NCBI GenBank assembly: GCA_913774715.1
Contig: CAJYHS010000048.1
Location: 1 to 64,000, forward strand
From: an uncultured Siphonobacter sp.
GTDB taxonomy: Bacteria > Bacteroidota > Bacteroidia > Cytophagales > Spirosomataceae
Length of the DNA: 64,000 nucleotides
Reading direction: 5' to 3'
Shown: piece after piece, positions 19,740 to 28,209 of the stretch
Layout of the letters: every line of letters begins with the position of its first letter
How positions within the stretch are numbered: the first letter of the stretch is position 1
Program-made: the position numbers and the translations under genes
Notes under the pieces: model-generated
Databases searched by the model: none
Told to the model about the DNA's origin: nothing
What the model saw: only the letters and a program-made list of their open reading frames with translations

Positions 19740-20104
19740 GGCTTTTGGTAAAAATAATCGTCCAGTTCGTAATAATAATTAGAAAGAACCAGCAATATAG
19801 AACCCTTTGAAAACTGATCCATCATGAGCCAGTCGGCAGGCTCGACTAAAAGGCACTGATGGGGCGAATTTAAATCAAAGGAGGAGGTTCCGTTCGTGTT
19901 TGAAATCTCAATACGGCAACTGCCATTCAAACACACCAGGGCCTGATGGGATTGCAGATGGCCATGTTTGGCTCGCTGATGATCTGGCGGAACGCCATAT
20001 ACAAAGAAAGCACGTTTAATGTCGCCGGGTAAAATTTTCTCAAATACACTTAGGTAACCGTCAGTGTCAGTTCCAAAGGTATTCAACTCCAGGAGAGTTG
20101 CCAT
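19736..20104 (-). CDS. dTDP-4-keto-6-deoxyglucose 3,4-ketoisomerase-like cupin (FdtA/QdtA, WxcM-like)
   Basis: The 122-residue single cupin has the family layout: AFFVYGVPP, an HxH pair (His47, His49) in [20 protein letters not shown], and the closing [25 protein letters not shown]. FdtA/QdtA enzymes move the keto group of dTDP-4-keto-6-deoxyglucose from C4 to C3 using a conserved HxH. The substrate would come from RmlA and RmlB, encoded at 33.6-35.7 kb. It is the first gene of the leftward sugar operon, coupled to the aminotransferase. Gluco or galacto product stereochemistry cannot be decided. Confidence 0.87.
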   Translation of the reverse strand: MATLLELNTFGTDTDGYLSVFEKILPGDIKRAFFVYGVPPDHQRAKHGHLQSHQALVCLNGSCRIEISNTNGTSSFDLNSPHQCLLVEPADWLMMDQFSKGSILLVLSNYYYELDDYFYQKP

Positions 20105-20483
20105 GAATAAGTACTAGGTCTTAAAGTTTGTCAAGATTGATGTGCGGCGGTGGAAAAGATCGTAGGCTAAAATTGACAATATAATCCGTAATTAATGCAT
20201 AAAAATTAACCTGACATTAAAAAAATATTTTATGCCTCTGAATTTCAGGAATATAGAAAAGATAAAAGTTATCCACAAGTCTATTTTGATTCGTCTGGAA
20301 TAATCGATATCTGGTTGAAAAAAAACAGGTTTTAATCGCAGGCGATTAGAATATAATTAGAAAAGAACGGGTTTGCTTAGGTTGGCATCAAATTAACAAT
20401 TAGTAATTTATAATTATACTATAATAGTGTTTACTCGTAATTGATTGTAAGTACGATTAGTTAATGGCTTTCCGAGTTTTCCC
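20105..20483. other. AT-rich gap, probable promoter region of the sugar operon
   Basis: The 379 bases hold no credible gene. The left part should contain the promoter of the leftward operon starting at 20104, but no clear -7/-33 pair was found on that strand. An 8-base inverted repeat (GCATAAAA 20197-20204, TTTTATGC 20228-20235) is the only local structure; the right part, near the lactonase stop, is low-complexity A/T. Confidence 0.4.
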
Positions 20484-21476
20484 TCAAGGAAAAGCTAACC
20501 GAATTCGGCAAATGTATTGCTCAGCGGTTAGGTATAAATATCCATCTGAACCGAAGGTGCAATTGGAAGTAGAAGATGGCAGCTCGAGTCTTCCTAACAG
20601 CTTCCCTTGAGCATTCAGCATAATAAAGCCACCGCCGCCCGCTGCATATAAATTTCCAGCTGCATCGGTACGAATGCCATCGGGTGCTCGTTTCAATCCC
20701 TGTTTGATGAGTGATGTGAAATCGTAAAAAATACGACCCTTGCCAACCCAGCCGTCCGGCTGTAGGGGATATGCCATGATATAAGGCTCGACATCATCCG
20801 ACTGAGCCACATATACAGTTTTTTCATCGGGCGAAAGAGTAATGCCATTCGGACGTTTGAGATCATTAATGATCTGGGTAACTTTTCCACTGGTATCAAT
20901 TCGGTATACACCAAAGGCATCAATTTCCCGACTGGAATCTTTTTCTTTATCAGCAAGTCCATACGGTGGATCCGTAAAGTAGTAGGCTCCGGAAGAATGC
21001 TCACAAACGTCATTGGGTGAATTAAATCGTTTTCCTTCCCAGCGATCTGCCAGCGTGAATTTTCCACCTACACGTAATGGCATTCGGGTTAATCGGCGGT
21101 CCCCATGTTCGCAGGCAACAAGCTCTCCCTTAGCATTGATGAGTAAGCCATTTGAGCCGGGTTCATCGCTGTATTCACCGCGTCCGGTATAACCTGCTGG
21201 CGATAGAAAAACGCTTAGGCCGTCTTGCGGGTGCCAGCGATATATCTTATTCTGCTTGGTGTCAGAAAAGTAAAGGCAGCCTTCGTTTTTTGACCAGACC
21301 GGACCTTCTGCCCACTCGAAGCCCGAAGCAATTACCTCAACGCTGGCATTCGCCGGAATGATCTGGTCAAAGGCGGGATCAACGCGGATGACTTTTCCCA
21401 TCGTTGGATAATTCTGAGCCGAAACTAAATAGGGTAATGCAAAAGTAATGGAGATCGTAAAGAAGAACTTTTTCAT
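20484..21476 (-). CDS. Secreted SMP-30/gluconolactonase-like beta-propeller
   Basis: The 330-residue protein starts with a clear signal peptide (MKKFFFTISITFALPYLVSA) and matches the SMP-30/Gnl/LRE family: FEWAEGPVW with the metal-binding Glu, SDTKQNKIYRW, GSNGLLINAKGELVACEHG, FNSPNDVCEHSSGAYYFTDPPYG, LKRPNGITLSPDEKTVYVAQ and RAPDGIRTDAAGNLY. The Asn and Asp metal ligands of the family are present in the PND and PDG motifs. It should hydrolyse sugar lactones in the periplasm and could follow the PQQ sugar dehydrogenase of this window, though the genes are 10 kb apart. Confidence 0.87.
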   Translation of the reverse strand: MKKFFFTISITFALPYLVSAQNYPTMGKVIRVDPAFDQIIPANASVEVIASGFEWAEGPVWSKNEGCLYFSDTKQNKIYRWHPQDGLSVFLSPAGYTGRGEYSDEPGSNGLLINAKGELVACEHGDRRLTRMPLRVGGKFTLADRWEGKRFNSPNDVCEHSSGAYYFTDPPYGLADKEKDSSREIDAFGVYRIDTSGKVTQIINDLKRPNGITLSPDEKTVYVAQSDDVEPYIMAYPLQPDGWVGKGRIFYDFTSLIKQGLKRAPDGIRTDAAGNLYAAGGGGFIMLNAQGKLLGRLELPSSTSNCTFGSDGYLYLTAEQYICRIRLAFP

Positions 21477-21692
21477 AGCAGATAATAGAGGAACGGACGG
21501 AGTGAAGGAATTCCAGTGGTTTCAGTAACAAAATAATTAAAAAATCCTGCCTGGTAGTTCAGGAGTCTGGGTATGAGTTAGATAAAATTTTACACTCAAA
21601 CAAATGAGCTTTCAAAAGCAGTAGGAATCTGTAAAAGGAACATTTTTTTTGAATAGTATTCTCTAGAATTATTCATGTAACCTTCCCTTTTC

Positions 21693-22766
21693 ATGCAAAC
21701 AACTACTTCTGGAGAACCTACTCCTCATGAACGTTCCTATACTTTTACTCAGCAGGTAGGCATTGCCGCGGGAATTACTATTTTTCTCATCCTGATTACC
21801 TTGCTGTTAGGATTTAGTTTTGACATCATATTATTGATCGTCGCCTCTTTGATGATTGCTTTGCCTTTACGGGCTGCCGCCCGCTGGCTCAGCAGAAAAG
21901 TAGGCTGGAAGGAAGGCATCTGTCTGGCTATTGTTGCCTTGTTGAGTCTGGGACTTTTGGTGGGCATGATCTGGGTAGTTTCGACAACCATCGGCCATCA
22001 GATCAGTGACCTGAAAGAAGGAATCCCCAAAGCAGTGGATAATTTTCAGGAAAAGCTATCACAGACGGATGTGGGCAAGAAACTGCTTGATATGATTCCT
22101 TCAGAGAATGAGCTTATGAAAGGAGGGTCTAAATGGATGAATCAGGCTACGGGTGTCCTGTCTTCGACGTTTGGTACCATTGCGGATCTATACGTAATCT
22201 TTTTCCTGGCCATTTTTATCGCCGCTCAACCCCGGCTTTATCGTGAAGGCATCATTCTGATGATTCCTAAAAAATCCCGCGAAAGAGCTGGCGAAGTATT
22301 AGATAAAATGAGCGAAACGCTGGTGAAGTGGTTAATGGGCCAGCTGTTTTCCATGCTGGTAGTTGGTATTATGAGTTTTATCGGCCTTTGGGCTCTGGGA
22401 ATTCCGTTAGCGGGTGCTATCGCCCTGTTTGCCGCCCTGGTTACGTTCATTCCTAACATCGGACCCATTTTTGCCCTGATTCCAGCGGTTTTGTTTGCTC
22501 TGATGGATAGCCCTGAAAAAGCTTTGTACGTAGTTCTCATCTACGTTGGTATACAGGCAATTGAGAGTAATGTACTCACCCCAATCGTTCAAAAACGGAT
22601 GATTGACATTCCACCTGCATTGGTGTTGATTTCGCAGTTGATAATCGGCTTGTTTACGGGCGTACTCGGACTAATTCTGGCCACACCTCTAATGGCTATG
22701 GTGATGGTCATGGTGAAGATGCTATACATTCAGGATACGCTGAAAGATGATTCCGTTAAAGTATAG
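21693..22766 (+). CDS. AI-2E family transporter (PerM/TqsA-like membrane protein)
   Basis: The 357-residue protein has the pattern of this family: two or three N-terminal helices, a soluble-looking middle (about 95-160, ISDLKEGIPKAVDNFQEKLS), and C-terminal helices with LVTFIPNIGPIFALIPAV, ESNVLTPIVQKRMIDIPPALVL and GLILATPLMAM. Members export small molecules or act as Na+/H+ antiporters; the name does not prove AI-2 transport. The gene is monocistronic and ends in a perfect bidirectional hairpin. Confidence 0.9.
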   Translation: MQTTTSGEPTPHERSYTFTQQVGIAAGITIFLILITLLLGFSFDIILLIVASLMIALPLRAAARWLSRKVGWKEGICLAIVALLSLGLLVGMIWVVSTTIGHQISDLKEGIPKAVDNFQEKLSQTDVGKKLLDMIPSENELMKGGSKWMNQATGVLSSTFGTIADLYVIFFLAIFIAAQPRLYREGIILMIPKKSRERAGEVLDKMSETLVKWLMGQLFSMLVVGIMSFIGLWALGIPLAGAIALFAALVTFIPNIGPIFALIPAVLFALMDSPEKALYVVLIYVGIQAIESNVLTPIVQKRMIDIPPALVLISQLIIGLFTGVLGLILATPLMAMVMVMVKMLYIQDTLKDDSVKV

Positions 22767-22779
22767 AGTGGTTTAAATC

Positions 22780-22819
22780 AAAGAAAAGGGCTTGGGATGC
22801 ATCCCAAGCCCTTTTCTTT
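22780..22819. terminator. Bidirectional intrinsic terminator
   Basis: A 19-base perfect inverted repeat (22780-22798 with 22801-22819) has A-rich and T-rich ends, so it works in both directions. It is placed exactly between the convergent stops at 22766 and 22822. Confidence 0.85.
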
Positions 22820-22821
22820 AG

Positions 22822-23022
22822 TTAGCCTCCAACAAATCCTGGTACGGCATCCGTTGTCTTGATTAGTTCCTGAATCGGGATGCGTAAGGTGATGTCTAGG
22901 GTTTGACATAAAGCGATACCTTCTTCAATTCCTTCCACTACCATAGGCTCGCCACCGTTTAGAGCACCTTCCTCTTTTTTAGGTTTGTGAACAACCTGAT
23001 CTCCAATCTGAATCGTTTCCAT
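22822..23022 (-). CDS. Small conserved protein, DUF2158-like
   Basis: The 66-residue product (METIQIGDQVVHKPKKEEGA...) has the short beta-strand pattern of YodC/DUF2158 proteins: a GDxV opening, then NGGEPMVVEGI corresponding to the family's GGPxMTV turn. Here an insertion of about eight charged residues separates the two. Function is unknown. It ends 3 bases from the bidirectional terminator and has its own ATG, which supports a real gene. A 9-base hairpin (23027-23035 with 23048-23056) lies just upstream of its start, after the Kelch gene stop at 23079. Confidence 0.65.
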   Translation of the reverse strand: METIQIGDQVVHKPKKEEGALNGGEPMVVEGIEEGIALCQTLDITLRIPIQELIKTTDAVPGFVGG

Positions 23023-23078
23023 GGCTCAATAGTTCGATAGTTATTGAGAACTATTGATTAAAATACTGAACCAGCCAA

Positions 23079-24098
23079 TCAGTTAGGAGTATAGCACCAC
23101 AGCTGTTGCTGGCCAGTAATAAAATAAAGTTTATTCTGATGAACGCTACCTGCTTTTACTGCCGCCGGAGCCGAAACTACGGCTTGCCAGGTATTACTGT
23201 CAGGAGTGAAACGGATTAATGTACCATCAGCAGTGGCTACATAACCCTCGTTGTTAAACGCAAAGCCAAGTAAAGAACCCTGTAGGTTGTAAGTGGTGGA
23301 CAAGCGTTTCTGCAAGCGTAATTCGCCAGGTAATAGTTCGTATTGGAAGAAATCGTGCTGGAATACTTCGTTTAACTCAGAAGGCTGAAAATACGTGAAA
23401 GCAGAAAGGTGAGCCGGATTACCACCGCCATGATAGAGCCGGTTATTAAGAATGAATGAAAATCCTTTGTATCGGAAAGCTGAAAGATTTGCCAGGGCCA
23501 GATCATAAGCTGAATGAGGCGATGAAAAGACGGGTGTATCCACAAGCGTTACCTTTACGGGCTCAAGTCCTTGTTGGGGAGAATACCGCACGGCATCCAG
23601 GTGAGGAAACGTATTCAAACTCCTTTGCTGACTACCCCCGAATAAAGCATAGCCCCAGCCATCCTTTATGAAATCTGAAGCTTCGTCAATACCAGGGTAA
23701 ATGGCGTGAGTGACCTTGCCAGATATCAGCGACCATTGATTGGACGAGAGGTCATACTTATACAGAAGACTTGGATAAGGTTCTGAAGATGTAGTCCGAC
23801 GTCCGAAGCCCAGATAAAAGGTATCATTAAGCGTGAAATAACTAAAGCCTGACAAACCCGCTACGGATGTTGCGGATATTTCCTGCCATTGATCCGTTTC
23901 TGGTGTATAAATCCAGAGTCTCTCCAGCTCTGCATTTGCATTACCCTGACCGACGATTAATTTATTCTGAACGCTGGTCAAAAAGAGGGGATTCGTACCC
24001 GGGAAATTAGCTAATGATTGCCAGGAATTAACTGGGGCTTCTGACTGGGAGCAGCCGATGAAAACGGCGGAAAGTATCAAAAATAAAATACGGTACAT
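23079..24098 (-). CDS. Kelch-type beta-propeller lipoprotein
   Basis: The 339-residue protein starts with a lipobox signal (MYRILFLILSAVFIGC, Cys16) and contains repeated Kelch-like blades: WQSLANFPG, ERLWIYTPETDQWQEIS, LLYKYDLSSNQWSLISG, ALFGGSQQR and LIRFTPDSNTWQAV. It should be anchored at the outer or inner membrane and bind a partner through the propeller. The ligand is unknown. It follows the tRNA-Val genes on the same strand but a terminator separates them. Confidence 0.82.
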   Translation of the reverse strand: MYRILFLILSAVFIGCSQSEAPVNSWQSLANFPGTNPLFLTSVQNKLIVGQGNANAELERLWIYTPETDQWQEISATSVAGLSGFSYFTLNDTFYLGFGRRTTSSEPYPSLLYKYDLSSNQWSLISGKVTHAIYPGIDEASDFIKDGWGYALFGGSQQRSLNTFPHLDAVRYSPQQGLEPVKVTLVDTPVFSSPHSAYDLALANLSAFRYKGFSFILNNRLYHGGGNPAHLSAFTYFQPSELNEVFQHDFFQYELLPGELRLQKRLSTTYNLQGSLLGFAFNNEGYVATADGTLIRFTPDSNTWQAVVSAPAAVKAGSVHQNKLYFITGQQQLWCYTPN

Positions 24099-24169
24099 AT
24101 GACTAAATAAAAGGATACTTAGATCTTATGCACAACTAGAAGGGAAGGTTATCAGGGGAGGAAAATAAA

Positions 24170-24194
24170 AAAGCCTCACAAAAAGTGAGGCTTT
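24170..24194 (-). terminator. Intrinsic terminator of the tRNA-Val transcript
   Basis: AAAGCCTCAC (24170-24179) pairs with GTGAGGCTTT (24185-24194) around an A5 loop. Read leftward it is followed by TTTTTATTTT, a strong T tail, right after the second tRNA. Confidence 0.85.
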
Positions 24195-24201
24195 GGAAGG
24201 G

Positions 24202-24276
24202 TGGGTGATGAGGGATTCGAACCCCCGACCCTCTGCTTGTAAGGCAGATGCTCTGAACCAGCTGAGCTAATCACCC
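24202..24276 (-). tRNA. tRNA-Val (anticodon UAC), second copy in transcription order
   Basis: Read on the minus strand the 75-base RNA folds as a cloverleaf: acceptor GGGTGAT with ATCACCC, D arm with AGCTCAGCTGG, anticodon stem CTGCC/GGCAG-type around loop CTTACAA (anticodon TAC), and T arm GGTTCGAATCC. Discriminator is A; CCA is not encoded. It is identical to the copy at 24305-24379. Confidence 0.96.
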
Positions 24277-24304
24277 GAAGGGTATAATTGAAATAAAAAT
24301 GATG

Positions 24305-24379
24305 TGGGTGATGAGGGATTCGAACCCCCGACCCTCTGCTTGTAAGGCAGATGCTCTGAACCAGCTGAGCTAATCACCC
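24305..24379 (-). tRNA. tRNA-Val (anticodon UAC), first copy in transcription order
   Basis: The 75-base sequence is identical to the copy at 24202-24276, including anticodon TAC in loop CTTACAA and the A discriminator, with CCA not encoded. The 28-base spacer between the copies is A-rich, consistent with processing from one precursor that ends at the hairpin near 24180. Confidence 0.96.
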
Positions 24380-24669
24380 TTATTTTTATTTCTGTGTTCC
24401 CGTCGTTTGGGGTTGCAAACTTACGCAATGGAATAAGCCTTTCGCAAGTATTCGCTGAAAAAAGTTTAAAATATTTTATATTAATCTGATAATCAGAATG
24501 GAATTTTTGAAAAAAGTTTTGACCATACCTATCAAAGGTTTCTTTACCGTAGAGACGCCGATTGATTGCGTCTGGGTAGAGGCAATCCGAAACAGCAGTG
24601 GCAGGTAGCTTCTGACCCCCCTCCCCAATCGGATGAGATGAAATCGCGTCTCTGTCCATAACTCTTAAC

Positions 24670-25350
24670 TTACTCTTCTACGATGGTATACTTTACTTTC
24701 GCCTGAGCCAGACTCATGGCGTTGAAATGCCACCATTCACTGGTAATGCCCATGAATCCGCCGGCCTTCATGGCATCGCGTAACACCTGCCGATTTCTAA
24801 CGTGTTCTTTCGTGATTTTTCCCTGACGAAGCATTTCATCCTCTTTCCGGGGGTAGGCTTCACTACCAAAAAAATCAAAAGGCGTACCCATATCCAGAGC
24901 TTTACCATCCGCAGTAGCTACGGTCAGATCCACTGCACAGCCGTAGTTATGAATGGAGCCGCGAGTAGGGTGGGCCACGTAATTCGTTCGGTACTTGGGA
25001 GCGTACTGAGGTAAAGCCTCCCAAAGCTTCCATTGCACTTTCCGCGAACGAACACCGTCATACACCAGCAAACGATAGTTTGGATGATTTTTCCGAAGAT
25101 ACTCCTGAGCCTTTTTTAACTTTTCAGCTACGTCGGGTTGCAGGTAACAGCGGGTTATACAGCCGTATACGTCTTTTTTTACAAAATTATCCGTTGTCGA
25201 ATATTTTAAATCAACTAACAAACTCGGATCAACTTTTTGAATATCAACCAATCCGGCCTTTTCGAAGCTTACTTCATCGGGGCAGGGGGCATAGACTGGT
25301 GTGGTAGGGTCAGTAACCCACAAAGCCAGTGAAAACAAAAGGAACTTCAT
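24670..25350 (-). CDS. D-alanyl-D-alanine dipeptidase, M15D (VanX/DdpX-like)
   Basis: Taking the ATG at 25350 gives 226 residues starting with the signal peptide MKFLLFSLALWVTDPTTPVYA; an ATG 14 codons earlier would spoil that signal. The M15D zinc site is complete: SIHNYGCAVD (His134, Asp141) and SEWWHF (Glu205, His208). RLLVYDGVRSRKVQ carries the substrate-binding Arg. In this setting the enzyme more likely recycles peptidoglycan dipeptide than confers vancomycin resistance, since no vanH or vanA partner is present. It is divergent from the SpmAB gene. Confidence 0.92.
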   Translation of the reverse strand: MKFLLFSLALWVTDPTTPVYAPCPDEVSFEKAGLVDIQKVDPSLLVDLKYSTTDNFVKKDVYGCITRCYLQPDVAEKLKKAQEYLRKNHPNYRLLVYDGVRSRKVQWKLWEALPQYAPKYRTNYVAHPTRGSIHNYGCAVDLTVATADGKALDMGTPFDFFGSEAYPRKEDEMLRQGKITKEHVRNRQVLRDAMKAGGFMGITSEWWHFNAMSLAQAKVKYTIVEE

Positions 25351-25493
25351 GTGTATTTGAATTAAAACAGAATGATAAACATAACACGGCAAGCGAGGTC
25401 TTTTGTTTTTCTTTTCGTGGAAATCTGATATTTGAGGCTTTTCAGCGAAATTCAGGTTTCCGAAAGCATACCGACTTTTACCAGTACTCCCTC

Positions 25494-26729
25494 ATGGCTC
25501 TTAATTACCTCTGGATTGGCTTCTTTATTGTGGCCTTCATTGTGGCCCTTATCAAGCTCATTCTCTTTGGCGATACCGAAATTTTTAAACTCATCGTCGA
25601 TGGCATGTTCGATTCGGCGGAAGTGGCAGTAATGAAAATTGCCTTGCCTCTGGCGGGGGTAATGACGTTCTTTCTGGGAATTCTCAAGGTCGGAGAAGAC
25701 GCGGGAGCCATTGGCTTCCTGGCTCGTCGGATTGGCCCTTTCTTTAATCGACTTTTTCCCGAAGTACCGAAAGATCACCCCGCTCACGGGCAGATGATTA
25801 TGAATTTTTCAGCCAATATGCTGGGACTGGATAATGCCGCAACACCCTTTGGATTGAAGGCCATGCAAAGTTTGCAGGAGCTTAATCCGAACAAGGAAGT
25901 AGCCACCAATGCTCAGGTAATGTTCATGACCTTACACTCGGCAGGGCCAGTATTAATCCCGCTCGGAGTGATGGCTCAACGAGCAGTATACGGAGCTGCG
26001 GATCCTTCGGATGTATTCATTCCCTGTTTAATTGCTACGTACGTAGCGACGCTGACTGGTTTGTTATTCGTTGCTTTTCGGCAGAAAATCAATTTGTTAG
26101 ATCGGGTGATTCTTGGTTGGTTAGGCGGGTTGACCTTGGTAATCGTAGCCTTGTTAGCTTACCTGAATACCCTGTCAAAAGAAGGGATTGAAACCTTTTC
26201 AAAGGTGTTTAGTAACCTGATTCTTTTTGGCTTTGTGTTATCCTTTCTGCTGGCGGCTTTTCGCAAAAAAATAGATGTCTTTTCTAGTTTTATTGAAGGA
26301 GCAAAGGGCGGTTTCGAAACGTCAGTACGGGTCATCCCTTATCTGGTAGGTATGCTGGTAGCCATCAGTGTACTGCGGAATTCCGGAGCTTTGGGTTACG
26401 TAGTAGATGGTTTTCGCTGGGCCTTTAGTTATTTCCCGATTCGAACGGAATGGGTTGATGCTTTACCCACGGCTTTGATGCATCCCTTGAGTGGCAGTGG
26501 TTCGCGGGCGATGATGATTGATACGATGAAAACCTTTGGAGCCGATTCGTTCGTAGGACGGTTAGCCTGCATTTTCCAGGGTTCGGCTGATACTATTCTG
26601 TATGTAATTGCTCTGTACTTCGGTTCAGTAAATGTAAAACAAACCCGGTATACGCTTTGGGCAGGGTTACTGGCTGACTTCGCGGGAATTGTTACGGCTA
26701 TTGCCGTTGGGTATCTTTTCTTTGCTTAG
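25494..26729 (+). CDS. SpmA-SpmB fusion, nucleoside-recognition (Gate) domain membrane protein
   Basis: The chosen ATG gives 411 residues beginning MALNYLWIGFFIVAFIVALI; the 55-codon upstream extension overlaps the divergent VanX-like gene and is non-homologous in appearance. Two Gate domains are visible: an SpmA-like half with AEVAVMKIALPLAGVMTFFLGILKV, FSANMLGLDNAATPFGLKAM and TLHSAGPVLIPLG, and an SpmB-like half with GAKGGFETSVRVIPYLVGMLVAI and HPLSGSGSRAMMIDTM. In Bacillus the two are separate spore-maturation genes; fusions are common in Bacteroidota, where the transported substrate is unknown. Confidence 0.9.
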   Translation: MALNYLWIGFFIVAFIVALIKLILFGDTEIFKLIVDGMFDSAEVAVMKIALPLAGVMTFFLGILKVGEDAGAIGFLARRIGPFFNRLFPEVPKDHPAHGQMIMNFSANMLGLDNAATPFGLKAMQSLQELNPNKEVATNAQVMFMTLHSAGPVLIPLGVMAQRAVYGAADPSDVFIPCLIATYVATLTGLLFVAFRQKINLLDRVILGWLGGLTLVIVALLAYLNTLSKEGIETFSKVFSNLILFGFVLSFLLAAFRKKIDVFSSFIEGAKGGFETSVRVIPYLVGMLVAISVLRNSGALGYVVDGFRWAFSYFPIRTEWVDALPTALMHPLSGSGSRAMMIDTMKTFGADSFVGRLACIFQGSADTILYVIALYFGSVNVKQTRYTLWAGLLADFAGIVTAIAVGYLFFA

Positions 26730-26752
26730 GCATTCTTTAACAGTCGCCCCAA

Positions 26753-26794
26753 AACAAGAAGAGCCGTGAGATTCATCTCACGGCTCTTCTTGTT
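26753..26794. terminator. Bidirectional 19-base-pair terminator hairpin
   Basis: A perfect stem (26753-26771 with 26776-26794, loop TTCA) sits between the convergent stops at 26729 and 26810. Confidence 0.82.
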
Positions 26795-26809
26795 AGCATT
26801 CTTTACTAA

Positions 26810-27403
26810 TTACAAGTCTCCTTCCTCGTCCAGGCGTTCGAGAATGTCCATCATTTCTCCGAACTCCTTGAAACCGGGGCGGGTTTCTTCGCCACCCGTT
26901 AAGGCAATTCCTTTCACGGGAATCTGATCGATTACTTCCAGCACATTCATTTCATTAATACCGAAAGCCAGCAACGTCGGGTATTTATAGGCAAACTGAT
27001 CGAGGTAACCCAGCGTGGGTGTATCAATATGAGCAAAAGGGTCAGAGTGGTCAATCAGGTAATAATCGGCTCCGTTTAATTCGGTGGGCAGGCCTTCCGC
27101 CAAATCCAGTTTGAGAATCACTGGTAAGCCTAATTCTTTTACTTCTTCCACCAGCTCTACGTGACTAATTTGCAGAACGTCAGGTTTATAGTCTGCTACC
27201 AAAGCCTTGATCTGATCCAGATGAGGAGCATCGGTTTCTCCAACAATAGAAACTCCGGCGAGCCAGCCTCTGATTTCGTTGAAACGATCTAAAGCGATGG
27301 TGTCCATCGAAAAACCTAACCATTCAACCCCCATTCCGGCACAATAACGAGCGTCGGAAAGATTTGTAATATTTGAAATTTTAACGAGTGTACGTAAAGT
27401 CAT
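26810..27403 (-). CDS. TrpF-like (phosphoribosylanthranilate isomerase-like) protein, probably not PRAI
   Basis: The 197-residue TIM-barrel protein aligns with TrpF at its start (VKISNITNLSDARYCAGMGVEWLGF against the usual KICGITNLEDA...GAD..GF) and end (ALTGGEETRPGFKEF against the usual SSGVE..PG.KD). The catalytic Cys of KICG is Ser here, and the GGTG/GGSG phosphate loop after the catalytic-Asp position (LIDH) is replaced by DPFAHID. No other trp gene is adjacent. The fold is TrpF-like, but classical isomerase activity is unlikely. A -7-like box (CAAAACTA on the plus strand, 27443-27450) lies 40 bases upstream. Confidence 0.78.
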   Translation of the reverse strand: MTLRTLVKISNITNLSDARYCAGMGVEWLGFSMDTIALDRFNEIRGWLAGVSIVGETDAPHLDQIKALVADYKPDVLQISHVELVEEVKELGLPVILKLDLAEGLPTELNGADYYLIDHSDPFAHIDTPTLGYLDQFAYKYPTLLAFGINEMNVLEVIDQIPVKGIALTGGEETRPGFKEFGEMMDILERLDEEGDL

Positions 27404-27507
27404 AGCAACAGGAAGCCCTTATCGAAACTCCATTTTTTTTGACAAAACTAGAAGATTTCAAGCAATCTGCCTTTACTGCCTCAGGCTTAATAGCCATAAA
27501 ACGAAAA

Positions 27508-27528
27508 CTGCCAGCTATCCACTGGCAG
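27508..27528 (-). terminator. Intrinsic terminator of the small secreted protein gene
   Basis: CTGCCAG (27508-27514) pairs with CTGGCAG (27522-27528); leftward it is followed by TTTTCGTTTTA. It lies 23 bases past the stop at 27551. Confidence 0.72.
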
Positions 27529-27550
27529 CTAAAACGTTGGATCAGTACTA

Positions 27551-27910
27551 TTATTCTATCTTCTCGCCTTCAAACTCCCGGCCCTGTACCAGCATTCGAT
27601 ACTTGATGACCTTGTGATCCGCATCGCGAATGAACATAATGGTAGTATTGTAACCGGGTACATTAAACGTATCGGCTTTCGTATCGGCTACGAGTTGACC
27701 TTTTCCCTGACCCGTAGCTTCACCCATGAGTTTATCCTCTTCAACGGTAATAATCAGGTGTTCAAAAGCTCCTTCAGCCCCTTTGTATTTGCCTATATAG
27801 TCTTTCCAGACGATACTGTCGGCTTGAGCAATGACGGTTGGCTTAGGTAACGTAGAAGCCTGAGCCTGAATCCCCAGAGTAAGGAGAAATAAGATGAGAA
27901 AAGATTTCAT
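27551..27910 (-). CDS. Small secreted lipocalin-like protein (DUF3471-type)
   Basis: The 119-residue product has a signal peptide (MKSFLILFLLTLGIQAQA) and a beta-rich domain with WKDYIGKYKG, HLIITVEEDKLMGEATGQG, LVADTKADTFNVPGY and MFIRDADHKVIKY. This order resembles the DUF3471 domain found at the C-terminus of serine hydrolases. It stands alone here, so the role is unknown. Start and signal peptide agree, and a terminator follows. Confidence 0.78.
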   Translation of the reverse strand: MKSFLILFLLTLGIQAQASTLPKPTVIAQADSIVWKDYIGKYKGAEGAFEHLIITVEEDKLMGEATGQGKGQLVADTKADTFNVPGYNTTIMFIRDADHKVIKYRMLVQGREFEGEKIE

Positions 27911-27999
27911 GGATGCATTGATTACGTCAAAAAGCTAAAGTTATGTAACGCTGGTAATACTTACATGAAGGATTCACAAAGAGATTGTTAAGGAATTAG

Positions 28000-28200
28000 C
28001 TAGTGCTTTTTGGCATGGGGGATGATTTTCCAGCCAGGCGTATTATCGGCATGGCGATGCACGATTTCGGCCGCTACATCCTCCAGAATTTCAGCATTAG
28101 AAGTGAAATACAGACTTGGATGAGCGTGATTGGGGAAAGAGATTTCGAAATATTCGTTATGAAAAGCTTCTTCTTTAGGGTCTACCAGTTGATAATCCAT
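28000..28200 (-). CDS. Small hypothetical protein downstream of folB
   Basis: The 66-residue frame (MDYQLVDPKEEAFHNEYFEI...) is acidic at the N-terminus and His/Lys rich at the end, with no signal or membrane segment. The opposite strand is also open (28003-28221), but the minus frame has a more natural composition and the same direction as its neighbours. The 11-base hairpin at 28210-28244 lies 10 bases before its ATG, so transcription from folB must read through it or a separate promoter is needed. I do not recognise the family. Confidence 0.55.
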   Translation of the reverse strand: MDYQLVDPKEEAFHNEYFEISFPNHAHPSLYFTSNAEILEDVAAEIVHRHADNTPGWKIIPHAKKH

Positions 28201-28209
28201 GGCTTGATA

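Noticed and set aside
24267-24659. 130-codon minus-strand frame
   Set aside because: It runs through a tRNA-Val gene and reads tRNA sequence as protein, with no recognisable domain.
24670-25350. Vancomycin-resistance gene reading of the VanX-like dipeptidase
   Set aside because: No vanH, ligase or two-component system is adjacent, and the protein is secreted, which fits cell-wall recycling better.
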